DNA from: Parafrankia discariae
GTDB lineage: Bacteria > Actinomycetota > Actinomycetes > Frankiales > Frankiaceae
DNA length: 64,000 bases
Assembly: GCF_000373365.1 (NCBI RefSeq)
Contig: NZ_KB891102.1
Span: 203,632 to 267,631 of the forward strand
Reading direction: 5' to 3'
How positions within the stretch are numbered: the stretch's first letter is position 1; each line of letters starts with the position of its first letter. Shown piece after piece: positions 52,883 to 62,907 of this stretch. Both the position numbers and the translations under genes were made by a program. The notes beneath the pieces were generated by a model. It was not told the DNA's origin, made no database searches, and worked only from the letters and a program-made list of their open reading frames with translations.

Positions 52883-54511
52883 CTACTTGAGGAAGTCGGG
52901 GACGTCCAGCTCGTCGTCGTCGGCCACCGGGCGGACGGGGCGGCGCGGCGGGTAGGTCGGACGCGGGCCGGGACGGGCCGGGTCCGGGCCGCGGCCGGCC
53001 TGCGGCGGGGCGCCGCCGACCGGAGCGGCTCCGGGCCCGCCCGGGACCCCGTTGGGAGCGGCCCCGCCGGGCCCGAGCCCGGTGCGGGGCAGGCCCTGCG
53101 CCGAGGCCGCGTGGGCCGGAGCGCCGTGCCCGGGAGCCTGGTGGCTGGGAGCCGGATGGCCGCCGCCCTGGATGCCGGCAGCCGGCGCGGAACGGGCGTA
53201 GCCGCCCTCCCCGGCCTGGTCCGGGTGCTCCCGACGGGGCGGCCCACCCATGGGCCGCTGGTCGCCGGCGGAGCTCACCGCCGGCGCGCCGGCCTGGCTC
53301 GGGGCGCGGTCGTCGGGCAGCGGATCCGGCACGTAGTGGCCGACCTGCTGGCTCGTCGGCGGCAGGTAGGTCGAGTGGGTCGGCGCGGGCCGCGGCGGTG
53401 CCGGCACGTTCGGGATCGGCGGCAGCGCCGTGGTGCTCGGTGCGCCGCCCGGGCCCGGCTGGGCCGCCGGCTGGCCGGGGGCCCCCGGCTGGGGCGGGCC
53501 ACCGGCCGCACCACCCGGCCCCGGTGGCCGGCGCTGGGTGGCGAGCGTGCGGGTCCGCCGGTCCTGCACGGTGTCGAACCCGGCGGCGATCACGGTGACC
53601 CGCACCTCGTCGCCGAGGGCGTCGTCGATGACCGCACCGAAGATGATGTTCGCCTCGGGATGGGCCGCGTCGGCGACCAGCTCGGCCGCGGCGTTGATCT
53701 CGAACAGCCCGAGATCGGACCCGCCGGAGATGTTCAGCAGGACGCCCTGTGCGCCGTCCATGCTGGCCTCCAGCAGGGGGGAGGCGATGGCCTGCTCGGC
53801 GGCGACCGTGGCCCGGTCGTCGCCCCGCGCCCGGCCGATGCCCATCAGGGCACTGCCGGCGTGCGACATGACCGTCTTGACGTCGGCGAAGTCGAGGTTG
53901 ATCAGACCAGGGGTGGTGATCAGGTCGGTGATGCCCTGGACACCGGAGAGCAGCACCTGGTCTGCGCTGCGGAAGGCGTCCAGGACGCTGATGTCGCGAT
54001 CGGTCATCGCGAGAAGGCGGTCGTTCGGGATGACGATGAGGGTGTCGACCTCATTGCGGAGGGTGTCGATGCCCGTGTCGGCCTGGGTCGCGCGGCGGCG
54101 GCCCTCGAAGGTGAACGGACGCGTCACCACGCCGATCGTCAGCGCGCCGAGTGAGCGGGCCACGTTGGCGACGACGGGAGCACCACCGGTGCCGGTGCCA
54201 CCGCCCTCACCCGCGGTCACGAAGACCATGTCGGCCCCCTTGAGGACCTCCTCGATCTCCTCGCGGTGATCCTCGGCGGCCTGGCGGCCGACCTCCGGGT
54301 CGGCACCGGCCCCCAGGCCACGGGTGAGTTCACGGCCGACGTCGAGCTTGACGTCGGCGTCGCTCATCAACAGCGCCTGGGCGTCGGTGTTGATGGCGAT
54401 GAACTCGACACCCTTCAGCCCGACTTCGATCATCCGGTTGACGGCGTTTACGCCGCCTCCGCCTATCCCGACGACCTTGATGACCGCGAGATAGTTCTGG
54501 GGGGCTGCCAT
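52883..54511 (-). CDS. ftsZ: Cell division GTPase FtsZ
   Basis: 542 residues, long for an actinobacterial FtsZ. The GTPase core (1-~330) has the tubulin signature in [12 protein letters not shown] and [13 protein letters not shown] ~200-residue Gly/Pro/Gln-rich linker follows, with repeats of [18 protein letters not shown] (18 residues). The conserved C-terminal peptide [10 protein letters not shown], which binds SepF and FtsW, closes the protein. ATG with GGAGG 11 bases upstream. First gene of ftsZ-pgeF-yggS-sepF-yggT. Confidence 0.97.
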   Translation of the reverse strand: MAAPQNYLAVIKVVGIGGGGVNAVNRMIEVGLKGVEFIAINTDAQALLMSDADVKLDVGRELTRGLGAGADPEVGRQAAEDHREEIEEVLKGADMVFVTAGEGGGTGTGGAPVVANVARSLGALTIGVVTRPFTFEGRRRATQADTGIDTLRNEVDTLIVIPNDRLLAMTDRDISVLDAFRSADQVLLSGVQGITDLITTPGLINLDFADVKTVMSHAGSALMGIGRARGDDRATVAAEQAIASPLLEASMDGAQGVLLNISGGSDLGLFEINAAAELVADAAHPEANIIFGAVIDDALGDEVRVTVIAAGFDTVQDRRTRTLATQRRPPGPGGAAGGPPQPGAPGQPAAQPGPGGAPSTTALPPIPNVPAPPRPAPTHSTYLPPTSQQVGHYVPDPLPDDRAPSQAGAPAVSSAGDQRPMGGPPRREHPDQAGEGGYARSAPAAGIQGGGHPAPSHQAPGHGAPAHAASAQGLPRTGLGPGGAAPNGVPGGPGAAPVGGAPPQAGRGPDPARPGPRPTYPPRRPVRPVADDDELDVPDFLK

Positions 54512-54817
54512 GCGGTGTCGGTCCTCCAGCGGCGTCGGTGGGCGAGCAGGGGGGCTCCCCGGCTCCGTTAGCCCGCGGCCTTACGACCGATTGGAGCGGG
54601 GAAGCAGCCGAGCAGCCTCAACCTTCACCGTCAGCTAGACGGTTACAGTTATGTCAACTTCCGACTGTGGATCGGACAGTAGGCACGGCTTCGTCGGTGG
54701 TCAAGGACGCTGGCGGCGCGTCACACGGATGGGATTCGCGTCCCGTTCGTCACACCGGTCCCGGCTCGCCCGGGGCAGCTCCGCAAAGGCCCTGCCCGGT
54801 GGTGTGTACTGCGTGGC
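54512..54817. other. Divergent promoter region between ftsZ and the murC-like gene
   Basis: 306 bases with no gene: ftsQ, expected here, is absent. An AT-richer patch (54630-54670) holds TTGACA (minus strand, 54652-54657), a consensus -35 pointing toward ftsZ. The spacing to a -10 cannot be fixed. Confidence 0.6.
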
Positions 54818-56494
54818 GTGACCGGTCCGCACTCCGACGACGCTCCGGCCGCTCCGGCCGCTCCGACCGCCCGCGCCGCCGCGTCGCCGCCCGTCGTCCC
54901 CGACCCCCGCGACCGCCCCAGGCAGCCCCGGCGGGTCCACTTCCTCGGCATCGGCGGCGCCGGACTGTCACCGCTCGCCCAGATCCACCTGGCCGCCGGC
55001 GGCCAGGTCTCCGGCAGCGACCAGGAGGACTCACCGCGGGTCGCCATGCTGCGTGAGCTGGGGGTCCCCGTCCGGGTCGGCCCCGCGGCCGACGCGGCGG
55101 CGCTGGCCGCGGAGCTGTCCGCGGCGGACGTCGTCGTGGCCTCCAGCGCGCTGCGTGACGACCACCCGGAGATCGTCGCCGCCCGCGAGCTCGGCGTCCC
55201 CGTCCGGCGGCGCTCGGACTGGCTGCCGGAGCTGACCGCGCCCTACCGCCTGGTGGCGGTCGCCGGCTCGCACGGCAAGACCACCACCGCGGCGATGCTG
55301 ACCCTGGTGCTGGCGGCCGGCGGTGCCGACCCGACCGCGGTCATCGGTGCCGATGTGGCCCAGTTGGGCGGCAGCGCCGTGGCCGGCCGGGGCGAGGTGT
55401 TCGTCCTGGAGGCGGACGAGTACGGCGGCGCGTTCGCCGGGCTGGACCCGGAGCTCGCGATCATCACCAACGTCGAGTGGGAGCATCCGGACCTCTTCCC
55501 GGACGAGGCCTCGGTGCGCGCGGTGTTCGCCGACTTCGCCGCCCGGGTCCGTCCGGGCGGGCGACTGGTCGTCTGTGGCGACCATCCCGGCGTCACCGCG
55601 GTGCTCGCCGAGCTCGACCGGCGGCCCGCGCCCGGCGAGCGGGCCGGCGCGGCGCGGGCCCGGGTGGTCGACTACGGCTTCGCTCCCGGCCGGACCTGGC
55701 GGGCGGTCGACTACGTCCCCCTGCCCGGCGGCGGCTCCACCTCGACCGTGCTGCGCGACGGGAAGCGGGTCGGCGAGCTCACCCTGGCGCTGCCCGGCCC
55801 CCACATCGCCCTGGACGCCCTCGCCGCCCTCGCCACCGCCACCGAGCTGGGGGTGCCGCCGGCGGACGCCCTGCGGACGCTGGGGACGTACGCGGGCGCG
55901 TCCCGGCGCTTCGACGTCGTGGGCCGGGCGAGTGCGCCCGGCGGCACCCGGGTGGAGATCGTCGACGACTACGCGCACCACCCGACCGAGATCCGCGCCA
56001 CCCTGCGCGCGGCCCGTGACCGCGCCGCCGGCCGGCAGGTCTGGGCGGTCGCGCAGCCGCACACCTTCAGCCGCCTCGCCGCGTTGCTCGACGACTTCGC
56101 GACGGCCTTCGGCGACGCCGACCGGGTCTACGTGACCGACGTGTACGCCGCGCGTGAGACCGACGACCTGGGCCTGCACGCCTCCGACCTCGCCGGGCGG
56201 ATCAGCCGGCCGGCCGTCGCCGGCTACGTGGCCTGGCCCGACCTGCCGGGCCGGCTCGTCGCCGACCTCACCGAGATCGGCGACCTCGCCGCCGGTGCCA
56301 GTGCCGGCGGCGGCGGCGACCCCGGCGGCCCGGCGGCCGACGGCACGCACGGCGTCATGCTGCTCACCCTGGGCGCCGGGACGATCACCACGCTCGGCCC
56401 ACGCCTGCTGGACCTGCTCACCGCCGGCGGCACCGAAGCACTTTCCGGGAGCAATCGGGCGGGTGACCAGGACGCGACGGGCCTGCCGGCCTGA
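54818..56494 (+). CDS. Second MurC-like Mur ligase, inverted within the dcw cluster
   Basis: 558 residues. A full Mur ligase: VHFLGIGGAGLSPLAQ (UDP site), AGSHGKTTTAAML (P-loop), LEADEYGGAF, TNVEWEHPDLFPDE and DDYAHHPTEI. The sequence is nearer Mpl- or Chloroflexi-type MurC (EWEHPDLFPD) than to the canonical actinobacterial MurC. It ligates amino acid or peptide to UDP-MurNAc in the cytoplasm. GTG start with no clear ribosome site, perhaps leaderless. It lies opposite to the cell-wall operon, where ftsQ would be. Confidence 0.88.
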   Translation: MTGPHSDDAPAAPAAPTARAAASPPVVPDPRDRPRQPRRVHFLGIGGAGLSPLAQIHLAAGGQVSGSDQEDSPRVAMLRELGVPVRVGPAADAAALAAELSAADVVVASSALRDDHPEIVAARELGVPVRRRSDWLPELTAPYRLVAVAGSHGKTTTAAMLTLVLAAGGADPTAVIGADVAQLGGSAVAGRGEVFVLEADEYGGAFAGLDPELAIITNVEWEHPDLFPDEASVRAVFADFAARVRPGGRLVVCGDHPGVTAVLAELDRRPAPGERAGAARARVVDYGFAPGRTWRAVDYVPLPGGGSTSTVLRDGKRVGELTLALPGPHIALDALAALATATELGVPPADALRTLGTYAGASRRFDVVGRASAPGGTRVEIVDDYAHHPTEIRATLRAARDRAAGRQVWAVAQPHTFSRLAALLDDFATAFGDADRVYVTDVYAARETDDLGLHASDLAGRISRPAVAGYVAWPDLPGRLVADLTEIGDLAAGASAGGGGDPGGPAADGTHGVMLLTLGAGTITTLGPRLLDLLTAGGTEALSGSNRAGDQDATGLPA

Positions 56495-56610
56495 CCCTGC
56501 ACGGCGGTGCGCGGAGTCGATGGTTGACTGCGCCGCGTGACATTCTCCGGTGAACGCGCACTCCCCCGTCCCGGCGGGTGCCCCGGCGGAAAGGGTGAGG
56601 AGGGACGACG

Positions 56611-57099
56611 ATGACCGAGACTCGAGCCGCGGACAGCCGCGGGTTCGACTTCCGGGTGGTCAACCAGGCGGTGATCGCCGAGTACCGCGCCAACGGCGGC
56701 AGGCTGGAGAAGACGCTGTCCGGCTCCCGGCTCCTGCTGCTGACGACCGTCGGCGAGCGCACCGGACGCCCGCACACCACGCCGCTGGGCTACGTGACGG
56801 ACGATTCCCCGGCGCACGACACCGCCGACCCCCGGGACGCCCCGGCCCGGCGCCTCGTCGTCTACGCCTCGAACATGGCCGCCGCGGCGCACCCCCAGTG
56901 GTACCGGAACCTGCTGGCGCACCCGAAGGTCACCGTGGAGCTCGACGCCGACCGGTTCGACGCGGAGGCGTCCACCGCCGCGGGGCCCGAGCGCGAGCGG
57001 CTCCACACGGCCCTGGTGGACAGCATGCCCGGCCTGCGCACCCACCAGGACCAGGCGACCCGCGAGATCCCGGTCGTCATCCTCGCCGCGGTGCACTGA
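56611..57099 (+). CDS. Deazaflavin-dependent nitroreductase family protein (DUF385)
   Basis: 162 residues. The F420-binding split-beta-barrel pattern is present: LLLLTTVGERTGRPHTTPLGYV and VVYASNMAAAAHPQWYRNLLAHPKV. Relatives of Ddn use F420. GAGGAGG lies just before the ATG. It is on the same strand as the MurC-like gene, 116 bases on, and no functional link to wall synthesis is known. The pair looks like an insertion into the dcw cluster. Confidence 0.9.
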   Translation: MTETRAADSRGFDFRVVNQAVIAEYRANGGRLEKTLSGSRLLLLTTVGERTGRPHTTPLGYVTDDSPAHDTADPRDAPARRLVVYASNMAAAAHPQWYRNLLAHPKVTVELDADRFDAEASTAAGPERERLHTALVDSMPGLRTHQDQATREIPVVILAAVH

Positions 57100-57130
57100 C
57101 CCACCGCCCCGACACGCTTCGAACCGAAAC

Positions 57131-57171
57131 GGGGCGGCTGAGTGAACCCCTGGGGCTCACTCAGCCGCCCC
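57131..57171. repeat. Palindromic repeat/terminator (copy 4, related)
   Basis: GGGGCGGCTGAGTGA...TCACTCAGCCGCCCC, 15-bp arms. It lies between the convergent DUF385 and murC genes, so it is a likely bidirectional terminator. It shares GGCTGAG/CTCAGCC elements with the CGAAGTGAG family. Confidence 0.6.
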
Positions 57172-57197
57172 ACTTCCGCGTCGGCCCGCGGCCTGGG

Positions 57198-58642
57198 CTA
57201 GCTCGGCAGGGCCGAGCGTTCGGCCAGCAGGCGCAGCAGCTCCGGGCCCACCTGCGTCACGTCCCCGGCACCCAGGGTCATGACCAGGTCGCCGGGCCGG
57301 GCCGGGCCGCCTCGGCCCGCGCCGCGCCGGCCCGGGTGGCCGCGGCCACCCGGGCTCCGCCGGCGCCCGGCTCGGGCTGCTCCCCGGCCCCGTAGACATC
57401 CATCACCACGACCGCGTCGGCCGAGCCGAGCGCGGCGCCGAACCGGTCGGCGAGCAGGGCCGTCCGGCTGTACAGGTGCGGCTGGAACGCGACGACGACC
57501 CGGCCACCGCCGGCCGCCGCCCGCGCCGCCTCGACCGCGGCGGCCACCCGGTCCGGATGGTTGGCGTAGTCGTCGACCACCCGCACCCCACCCGCCGACC
57601 CGAGCGACTCGAAGCGGCGGCGGACCCCGGCGAACTCGGCCAGCCCGGCCAGCAGGGCGCCCAGGGCGATCCCGGCGGCCAGGGCGGCCGCGGCGTCCAG
57701 CAGATGGTGCCGGCCGGGGACCCGCAACGACAGCCGGCCCAGCCGGACGCCGTGAACGACGACCTCCGCGCTGGTGCCCGCGATCGAGATCTGCTCGGCG
57801 ACGAGCCGGACATCGGCGGACGGCCCGAACCCGTACCCCGTCAGCCACGGCCGGCCGCCGTCCGGGCCGACGCCTCCACCTCCGGGGCCGACGCCGCCGG
57901 CGCGGCGCCAACGGTCGGCGTGCTCGGCCGCCGCCGTGGCGAGCGCCCACCCGGCCGCGTCGTCCACGCAGGCGACCAGGAAGCCGTCCGGGTCGACCCG
58001 GCGCAGGAACGTCGCGAACGACGCGGCGAGGGCGGGCATCGTCCGGTAGTGGTCGAGATGCTCGGCGGCCACCCCCGTCAGCACCACGCCGTGCGGCTGG
58101 AGCTGCCAGAACGCGCCGGCGTCCTCGTCGGCCTCGACGACCATCAGCTCGGATCCGCCCGCGTGGGTGTGCGAACCGGCCTCGCCCGGATCGCCGCCGA
58201 CCGCGAACGTGGGGTCCTCACCGCAGGCCTGCAGGGCGGCGGTGAGCATCATCGCCACCGTGGTCTTGCCGTGCGAGCCCGCGACCGCGACGCCCCGGTG
58301 GCCGGCCATCAGCCCGGCGAGCGCGGCGGAGCGGGTCAGCACCCGCAGCTCGCGCCGGCGCGCCTCGACGAGCTCCGGGTCGTCGCCCGGCACCGCGGGC
58401 GCCACGACGACGAGCTCGACCCCGTCGAGCCGGGCGGCGTCGAAGCCGCGCGGGCCGGTGCCCACCGTGACCGGAACACCGAGCGCGCGCAGCGACGCCA
58501 GCCGCCGGGACTCGACCGCGTCGCTGCCGGAGACCGTCGCGCCCCGCGCCACCAGCAGTCGTGCCAGGCCGCTCATCGCGATCCCGCCGATGCCGACGAG
58601 GTGGACCCGCCGCCAGCCCGCGGGAAGATCTCGCGCCGTCAC
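57198..58642 (-). pseudogene. murC: UDP-N-acetylmuramate-L-alanine ligase MurC, frameshifted near its 3' end
   Basis: From the GTG at 58642 the frame runs 454 residues (VHLVGIGGIAMSGLAR, VAGSHGKTTVAMML, VEADEDAGAFW, FQPHLYSRTALL) and stops at 57278. The natural C-terminus (GDLVMTLGAGDVTQVGPELL) is in another frame, reaching 57198. The frames meet in three tandem GGCCC units at about 57295-57310. Motif changes include DDYANHP for DDYAHHP. It follows murG directly. A sequencing error at the repeat could also explain the break, and the truncated protein might retain partial activity. Confidence 0.75.
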
Positions 58643-58655
58643 GTCGCCAGCCCGC

Positions 58656-59786
58656 TCAGTTCGCCGCGTGCCTCGGCCGGGCCCGCCTGCGGGTCGGCTC
58701 GGCCAGCCGGATCATCGCGACGATCGCGCGGGCGGCGTCCGGATGGCCGGTGCCGGCGCAGGCAGCGGACATCTTCCCCAGCCGCTCGGCCGAGGTCAGC
58801 ACCGGGAGCAGGTTGGCCGTCAGCCAGTCGGGGCTCAGCTCGGCGTCATCCACCAGCAGCCCGCCGCCGGCCTCCACCGTCGGCAGCGCGTTACGGCGCT
58901 GCTCGCCGTTGCCGTGCGGCAGCGGGACGTACACCGCCGGCAGGCCGACCGCCGCGAGCTCGGCGCACGTCATCGCGCCGGAGCGGCACAGGCTCATGTC
59001 GGCCGCCGCGTACGCGGAGGGGATATGGTCGAGATAGGGCACCGCCCGGTAGGGCGCGGCCAGCCCGGCGGGCAGCGCGGCGGCGACCTCGTCGTAGTTC
59101 TTCGGCCCGGTGGCGTGCAGCACCTGCACACCCGCGCCGGTCAGCTCCCGCGCCGCGCCGACCAGCGCCGTGTTCAGCGAGCGGGCGCCCTGCGACCCGC
59201 CGAAGACGAGCAGGGTGGGACGGTGGGCGTCCAGGCCGTAGCGGGCCCGCGCCGCACGCGCCGCCGGCGCCGAACGGTCCAGGGTGAGGATCTCCGCGCG
59301 CAGCGGGATCCCGGTCAGCCTGGACCCGCGCAGCGGGGTGCTGGGGTAGGAGGTGGCCACGAACGGCGTGAGCCGCGCACCCAGCCGGTTGGCGAGGCCG
59401 GGCAGCGGGTTGGCCTCGTGCACGACGATCGGCACCCCCAGCCGGCGCGCGGCCACGTAGGCGGGCACGGCGACGTAGCCGCCGAAGCCCACCACGACGT
59501 CCGCCCGCACCTCGCGCAGCGTCGCGCGGGCCGCGCCGACGGCGGCCGCCAGCCGCTTCGGCACCGTGAGCAGCGCCGGCGAGGGACGCCGGGGCATCGG
59601 CACCTTCGGCACGGTCGCCAGCTCGTAACCGCGGGCCGGGACGAGTTTCGCCTCCAGCCCGGTCTCGGTGCCGAGCAGGGTCACCCGGATCCTGGGGTCG
59701 TCCGCGCGCAGCGCGTCGGCGACCGCGAGGGCCGGTTCCACGTGGCCGGCAGTTCCGCCGCCGGCGAGCAGCACACTTCGCAACAT
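58656..59786 (-). CDS. murG: UDP-GlcNAc:undecaprenyl-PP-MurNAc-pentapeptide GlcNAc transferase
   Basis: 376 residues from ATG 59786 ([17 protein letters not shown]), the conserved family start; the frame opens earlier at 59828. Two Rossmann halves carry [40 protein letters not shown] and the donor site GNGEQRRNA. It makes lipid II on the inner membrane face. Between ftsW and murC, as standard. Confidence 0.95.
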   Translation of the reverse strand: MLRSVLLAGGGTAGHVEPALAVADALRADDPRIRVTLLGTETGLEAKLVPARGYELATVPKVPMPRRPSPALLTVPKRLAAAVGAARATLREVRADVVVGFGGYVAVPAYVAARRLGVPIVVHEANPLPGLANRLGARLTPFVATSYPSTPLRGSRLTGIPLRAEILTLDRSAPAARAARARYGLDAHRPTLLVFGGSQGARSLNTALVGAARELTGAGVQVLHATGPKNYDEVAAALPAGLAAPYRAVPYLDHIPSAYAAADMSLCRSGAMTCAELAAVGLPAVYVPLPHGNGEQRRNALPTVEAGGGLLVDDAELSPDWLTANLLPVLTSAERLGKMSAACAGTGHPDAARAIVAMIRLAEPTRRRARPRHAAN

Positions 59787-59864
59787 CGGGCCTGACGATT
59801 CCACATCGGGGCGCCGTCCACGCAACATGGTCGGCCGAACACGCGGGTGCCCTGGCGCGGCCGC

Positions 59865-61346
59865 TCAGACCGCCGCTCCGGGGGTCTCCACCCGGGCGGC
59901 GCGGCGGCGGCGCAGCCACCGCCGCCCGGCCCGCCCCGCCCGGCGTGCCTCGGCCCGTTCCGCCAGGTAGACGACGGCGTCCGGCTCCCGGCGGGCGAAG
60001 GCCAGCAGCATCCCCAGCGCGCCCATCGTCGGCAGCAGCGCCGATCCGCCGAAGGACACCAGCGGCAGGGTCACCCCGGTGATCGGCAGCAGTCCGACGA
60101 CCGCGCCCATGTTCACCACCGCCTGGGCGATGATCCAGGCGGTGACCGCCGTGGCGGCCAGCCGGATGAACAGGTCGTCGCTGCGGTGCGCGATGCGCAG
60201 GCCCGCGTAGCCCAGCACGCCGAACAGCGTGACGGTCACCAGGCTCCCGAGCAGGCCGAGCTCCTCACCGATGATCGCGAGGATGAAGTCGGTGTGCACG
60301 GCGGGCAGCAGGTCCGGCCACTTCTCCCGGGAGGCGCCCAGGCCCTCCCCCCACCAGCCGCCGGACGACAGCGCGTAGATGCCGTGGACGGCCTGGAAGC
60401 CGGTGTTGTTCGGGTCGGCGAAGGGATCCCGGAAGGACATCAGCCGTTCCAGCCGGTACGGCGCGCTGATCGCCAGGACGCTGGCGGCGCCGACCATGCC
60501 GCCGAGCAGCCCGGCGTAGATCCGCAGCGGGGTGCCGATCACCCAGAGCACCGCCAGCGGGACCACGGTGACGCAGATCGAGCCGCCCAGGTCGGGCTCG
60601 AGCATGAGCAGCAGGTCGATGAACAGGAAGCCGGGTACCACCGGGATGATCAGGTGCTTCCAGTTGACCAGCAGGCGACGCTTGCGGACCAGGACGTCCG
60701 AGCACCACAGCACCAGGGTGATCTTGGCGAACTCGCTCGGCTGCAGCGTGTACGGACCGAGCGGGATCCACTGCCGGGAGCCGTTCTCGACATGCCCGAT
60801 CCCCGGGACGAGCACCGCCATCAGCAGCAGGACGGTCACGCCCAGCAACGGGTAGGCGGCGGCCCGGAAGACCCGGATCGGCAGGCGGCTCGCCACCAGC
60901 AGCAGCGGGACGCCGATGCCGGCCCAGGTCGCCTGGCGCAGGAACAGCGTGTAGGCCGAGCCGAAGTCCTGGAAGGACCGCGGGCCGGACGCCGAGAGCA
61001 CCATGACCAGGCCGAGCAGCAGCAGCAGGCCGGCGGAGGAGAGCAGCAGGTAGTACGAGGCCAGCGGGCGGTCGAGGACGGGTGTGCGGGGATCGCCGGC
61101 CCAGCCCCGCCGGGCCCCGGTGGCCTCCGGCCCGCCGGCGCCGGGACTCGGCCCGCCGGCTCCGCCCGGGTCGGTGACCGCCGGGGCGCCCACGGCGCCG
61201 CTCGCGCCCGCGCCGGCTGTACCGGCCGCGCCTTTGCCGGTGCGGCCCGCGCCGGTGCCACCCTTGCCGTTGCCGCCCGCGGGCCTCGACCCGGCGACGG
61301 CCGTCCCCGGCCCGGTGGTTCGCGCACCCGTCATGCGCTCACTCAC
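59865..61346 (-). CDS. ftsW: Lipid II polymerase FtsW (SEDS family)
   Basis: 493 residues. An ~85-residue Gly/Ala-rich cytoplasmic tail precedes ten transmembrane helices with the SEDS motifs RSFQDFGSAY, KRRLLVNWKHL-type loop, and LTGLPLPLVSFGGS-like reading TGVTLPLVSFGGSAL (catalytic-loop Asp in the SSGGWWGEGLGASR-containing loop cannot be assigned with certainty). It works with a class b PBP. GTG 61346 sits behind AGGAGG; ATG 61334 is an alternative. Confidence 0.93.
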   Translation of the reverse strand: MSERMTGARTTGPGTAVAGSRPAGGNGKGGTGAGRTGKGAAGTAGAGASGAVGAPAVTDPGGAGGPSPGAGGPEATGARRGWAGDPRTPVLDRPLASYYLLLSSAGLLLLLGLVMVLSASGPRSFQDFGSAYTLFLRQATWAGIGVPLLLVASRLPIRVFRAAAYPLLGVTVLLLMAVLVPGIGHVENGSRQWIPLGPYTLQPSEFAKITLVLWCSDVLVRKRRLLVNWKHLIIPVVPGFLFIDLLLMLEPDLGGSICVTVVPLAVLWVIGTPLRIYAGLLGGMVGAASVLAISAPYRLERLMSFRDPFADPNNTGFQAVHGIYALSSGGWWGEGLGASREKWPDLLPAVHTDFILAIIGEELGLLGSLVTVTLFGVLGYAGLRIAHRSDDLFIRLAATAVTAWIIAQAVVNMGAVVGLLPITGVTLPLVSFGGSALLPTMGALGMLLAFARREPDAVVYLAERAEARRAGRAGRRWLRRRRAARVETPGAAV

Positions 61347-61390
61347 GCTCCTCCTCTCCGGTGTCGCGCTGGGAGGGAGAGCGCCGGCGG

Positions 61391-62905
61391 TCAGCCTCCC
61401 CGCGCTCGCACGGCCGCGGCGAACAGGTCGCCGCGCTCCGCGTAGTCACGGAACATGTCCATCGACGCCGCCGCGGGCGCGAGCAGCACCGTGTCGCCCG
61501 GTGCCGCGAGCTTCGCGGCGGCCTCCACCGCATCGTCCATGCCCGCGGCCCGTTCCACGGGGACATCGGGGGCGTGTCGGGCGAGAGCCGCGGCCACCTC
61601 GTCGGCGCACTGGCCGATCAGGACCACCGCGCGTAGCCCGCGACGGGCCGAGACCACGAGATCGTCGAACTCGAGCCCCTTGTTCAGGCCGCCCGCGATC
61701 CACACCACCGACGGGTAGGCGCGCAGCGACGCCGCGGCGGCGTGCGGGTTGGTGGCCTTGCTGTCGTCGACGTAGCGGACCCCGCCGCGCCGGCCGACGG
61801 TGACGTTGCGGTGCGCGCCGGGCCGGAACGAGGCGAGCGCCGCGCCGATGGCCGCCGGGTCCACCCCGTCGGCGCGGGCCAGCGCGGCGGCGGCCAGCGC
61901 GTTGGCGATGTTGTGCGGTCCCAGCTCCGCGCCGGTGGCGAAGGCGGGGAAACGGTCGTCCCGGAACTGGCCGCCGCCGAACGGGCCGGGCCCGTCGCCG
62001 GACCCGGCACCGTCGGTGGACGGCGGGCGACGCCCGGGTGAGCGGCCGGCCGCGCCGAGATCGGCCACCGCGATCAGCCGGCCGCCGGAGAAGGCCCGGT
62101 CGACCAGGTAGCCCTGTACGACGGTCAGGTCGGGCCGCGGGGTGGCGTTCGGGTCCAGCCCGAAGGTGACCCGCCGGCCCGGTGCCCGCGACAGCAGCTC
62201 CAGGCTCGCCGGGTCGTCCACGTTGCCGACGGCGACGGTGTGCGGGGCGGCCCAGATCCGCGCCTTCGCCGCCGCGTAGGCGGCGGCTCCGCCGTGCCAG
62301 TCGAGATGGTCCGGCGCGACGTTGAGGATCACCGCCGCCCGTGGGGCGACGGTGGACGTGTAGTGCAGCTGGAAGCTGGACAGTTCGACGGCCAGCGCGT
62401 CGTAGGGCGGCCGGGTCTCGACGGCCGTCACGATGGGCGTGCCGATGTTCCCGGCGGTGGTGGCGCGCCGCCCCCCGGCGACGAGCATCGCGCCGAGCAT
62501 CTCGGTCGTGGTGGTCTTGCCGTTCGTGCCGGTGACCGCGAGCCAGCGGGACAGGCCCCGCCACCGCCAGGCGAGCTCCACCTCGCCCCACACCGGGACC
62601 CCGGCCGCCTCGGCCGCCCGCAGCAGCGGGGTGCCCGGCGGGACACCCGGCGAGGTCACGACGAGCGACGCCGCCCCGACCTCGGCCGGCAGAGCGCCGA
62701 GCCGGACCTCGATCCCCGCCGCCCGCAGCCGCTCGGCGGCGGCCCGCTGGGCCGGGCCGTCGGCGGCGTCCACCACGACCACCCGGGCGCCGCGGGCGGC
62801 CAGCGCCCCGGCCGCCGCCGCGCCGGAGACGCCCACTCCGACGACCGTGACCTGAGCGCCGGCCAGCCCCGTGCCCGCGAGCTCCGGTGTGGCGGGAGTA
62901 CTCAT
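61391..62905 (-). CDS. murD: UDP-N-acetylmuramoyl-L-alanine-D-glutamate ligase
   Basis: 504 residues. VTVVGVGVSGAAAAGAL, SPGVPPGTPLL, the ATP site VTGTNGKTTTTEML, LSSFQLHYT, NVAPDHLDWHG and YVDDSKATNPHAA are all present. It adds D-glutamate to UDP-MurNAc-L-Ala. ATG 62905 was chosen from the family start, two bases after the mraY stop. The Gly/Asp-rich insert near residue ~300 is a lineage addition. Confidence 0.95.
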   Translation of the reverse strand: MSTPATPELAGTGLAGAQVTVVGVGVSGAAAAGALAARGARVVVVDAADGPAQRAAAERLRAAGIEVRLGALPAEVGAASLVVTSPGVPPGTPLLRAAEAAGVPVWGEVELAWRWRGLSRWLAVTGTNGKTTTTEMLGAMLVAGGRRATTAGNIGTPIVTAVETRPPYDALAVELSSFQLHYTSTVAPRAAVILNVAPDHLDWHGGAAAYAAAKARIWAAPHTVAVGNVDDPASLELLSRAPGRRVTFGLDPNATPRPDLTVVQGYLVDRAFSGGRLIAVADLGAAGRSPGRRPPSTDGAGSGDGPGPFGGGQFRDDRFPAFATGAELGPHNIANALAAAALARADGVDPAAIGAALASFRPGAHRNVTVGRRGGVRYVDDSKATNPHAAAASLRAYPSVVWIAGGLNKGLEFDDLVVSARRGLRAVVLIGQCADEVAAALARHAPDVPVERAAGMDDAVEAAAKLAAPGDTVLLAPAAASMDMFRDYAERGDLFAAAVRARGG

Positions 62906-62907
62906 GG

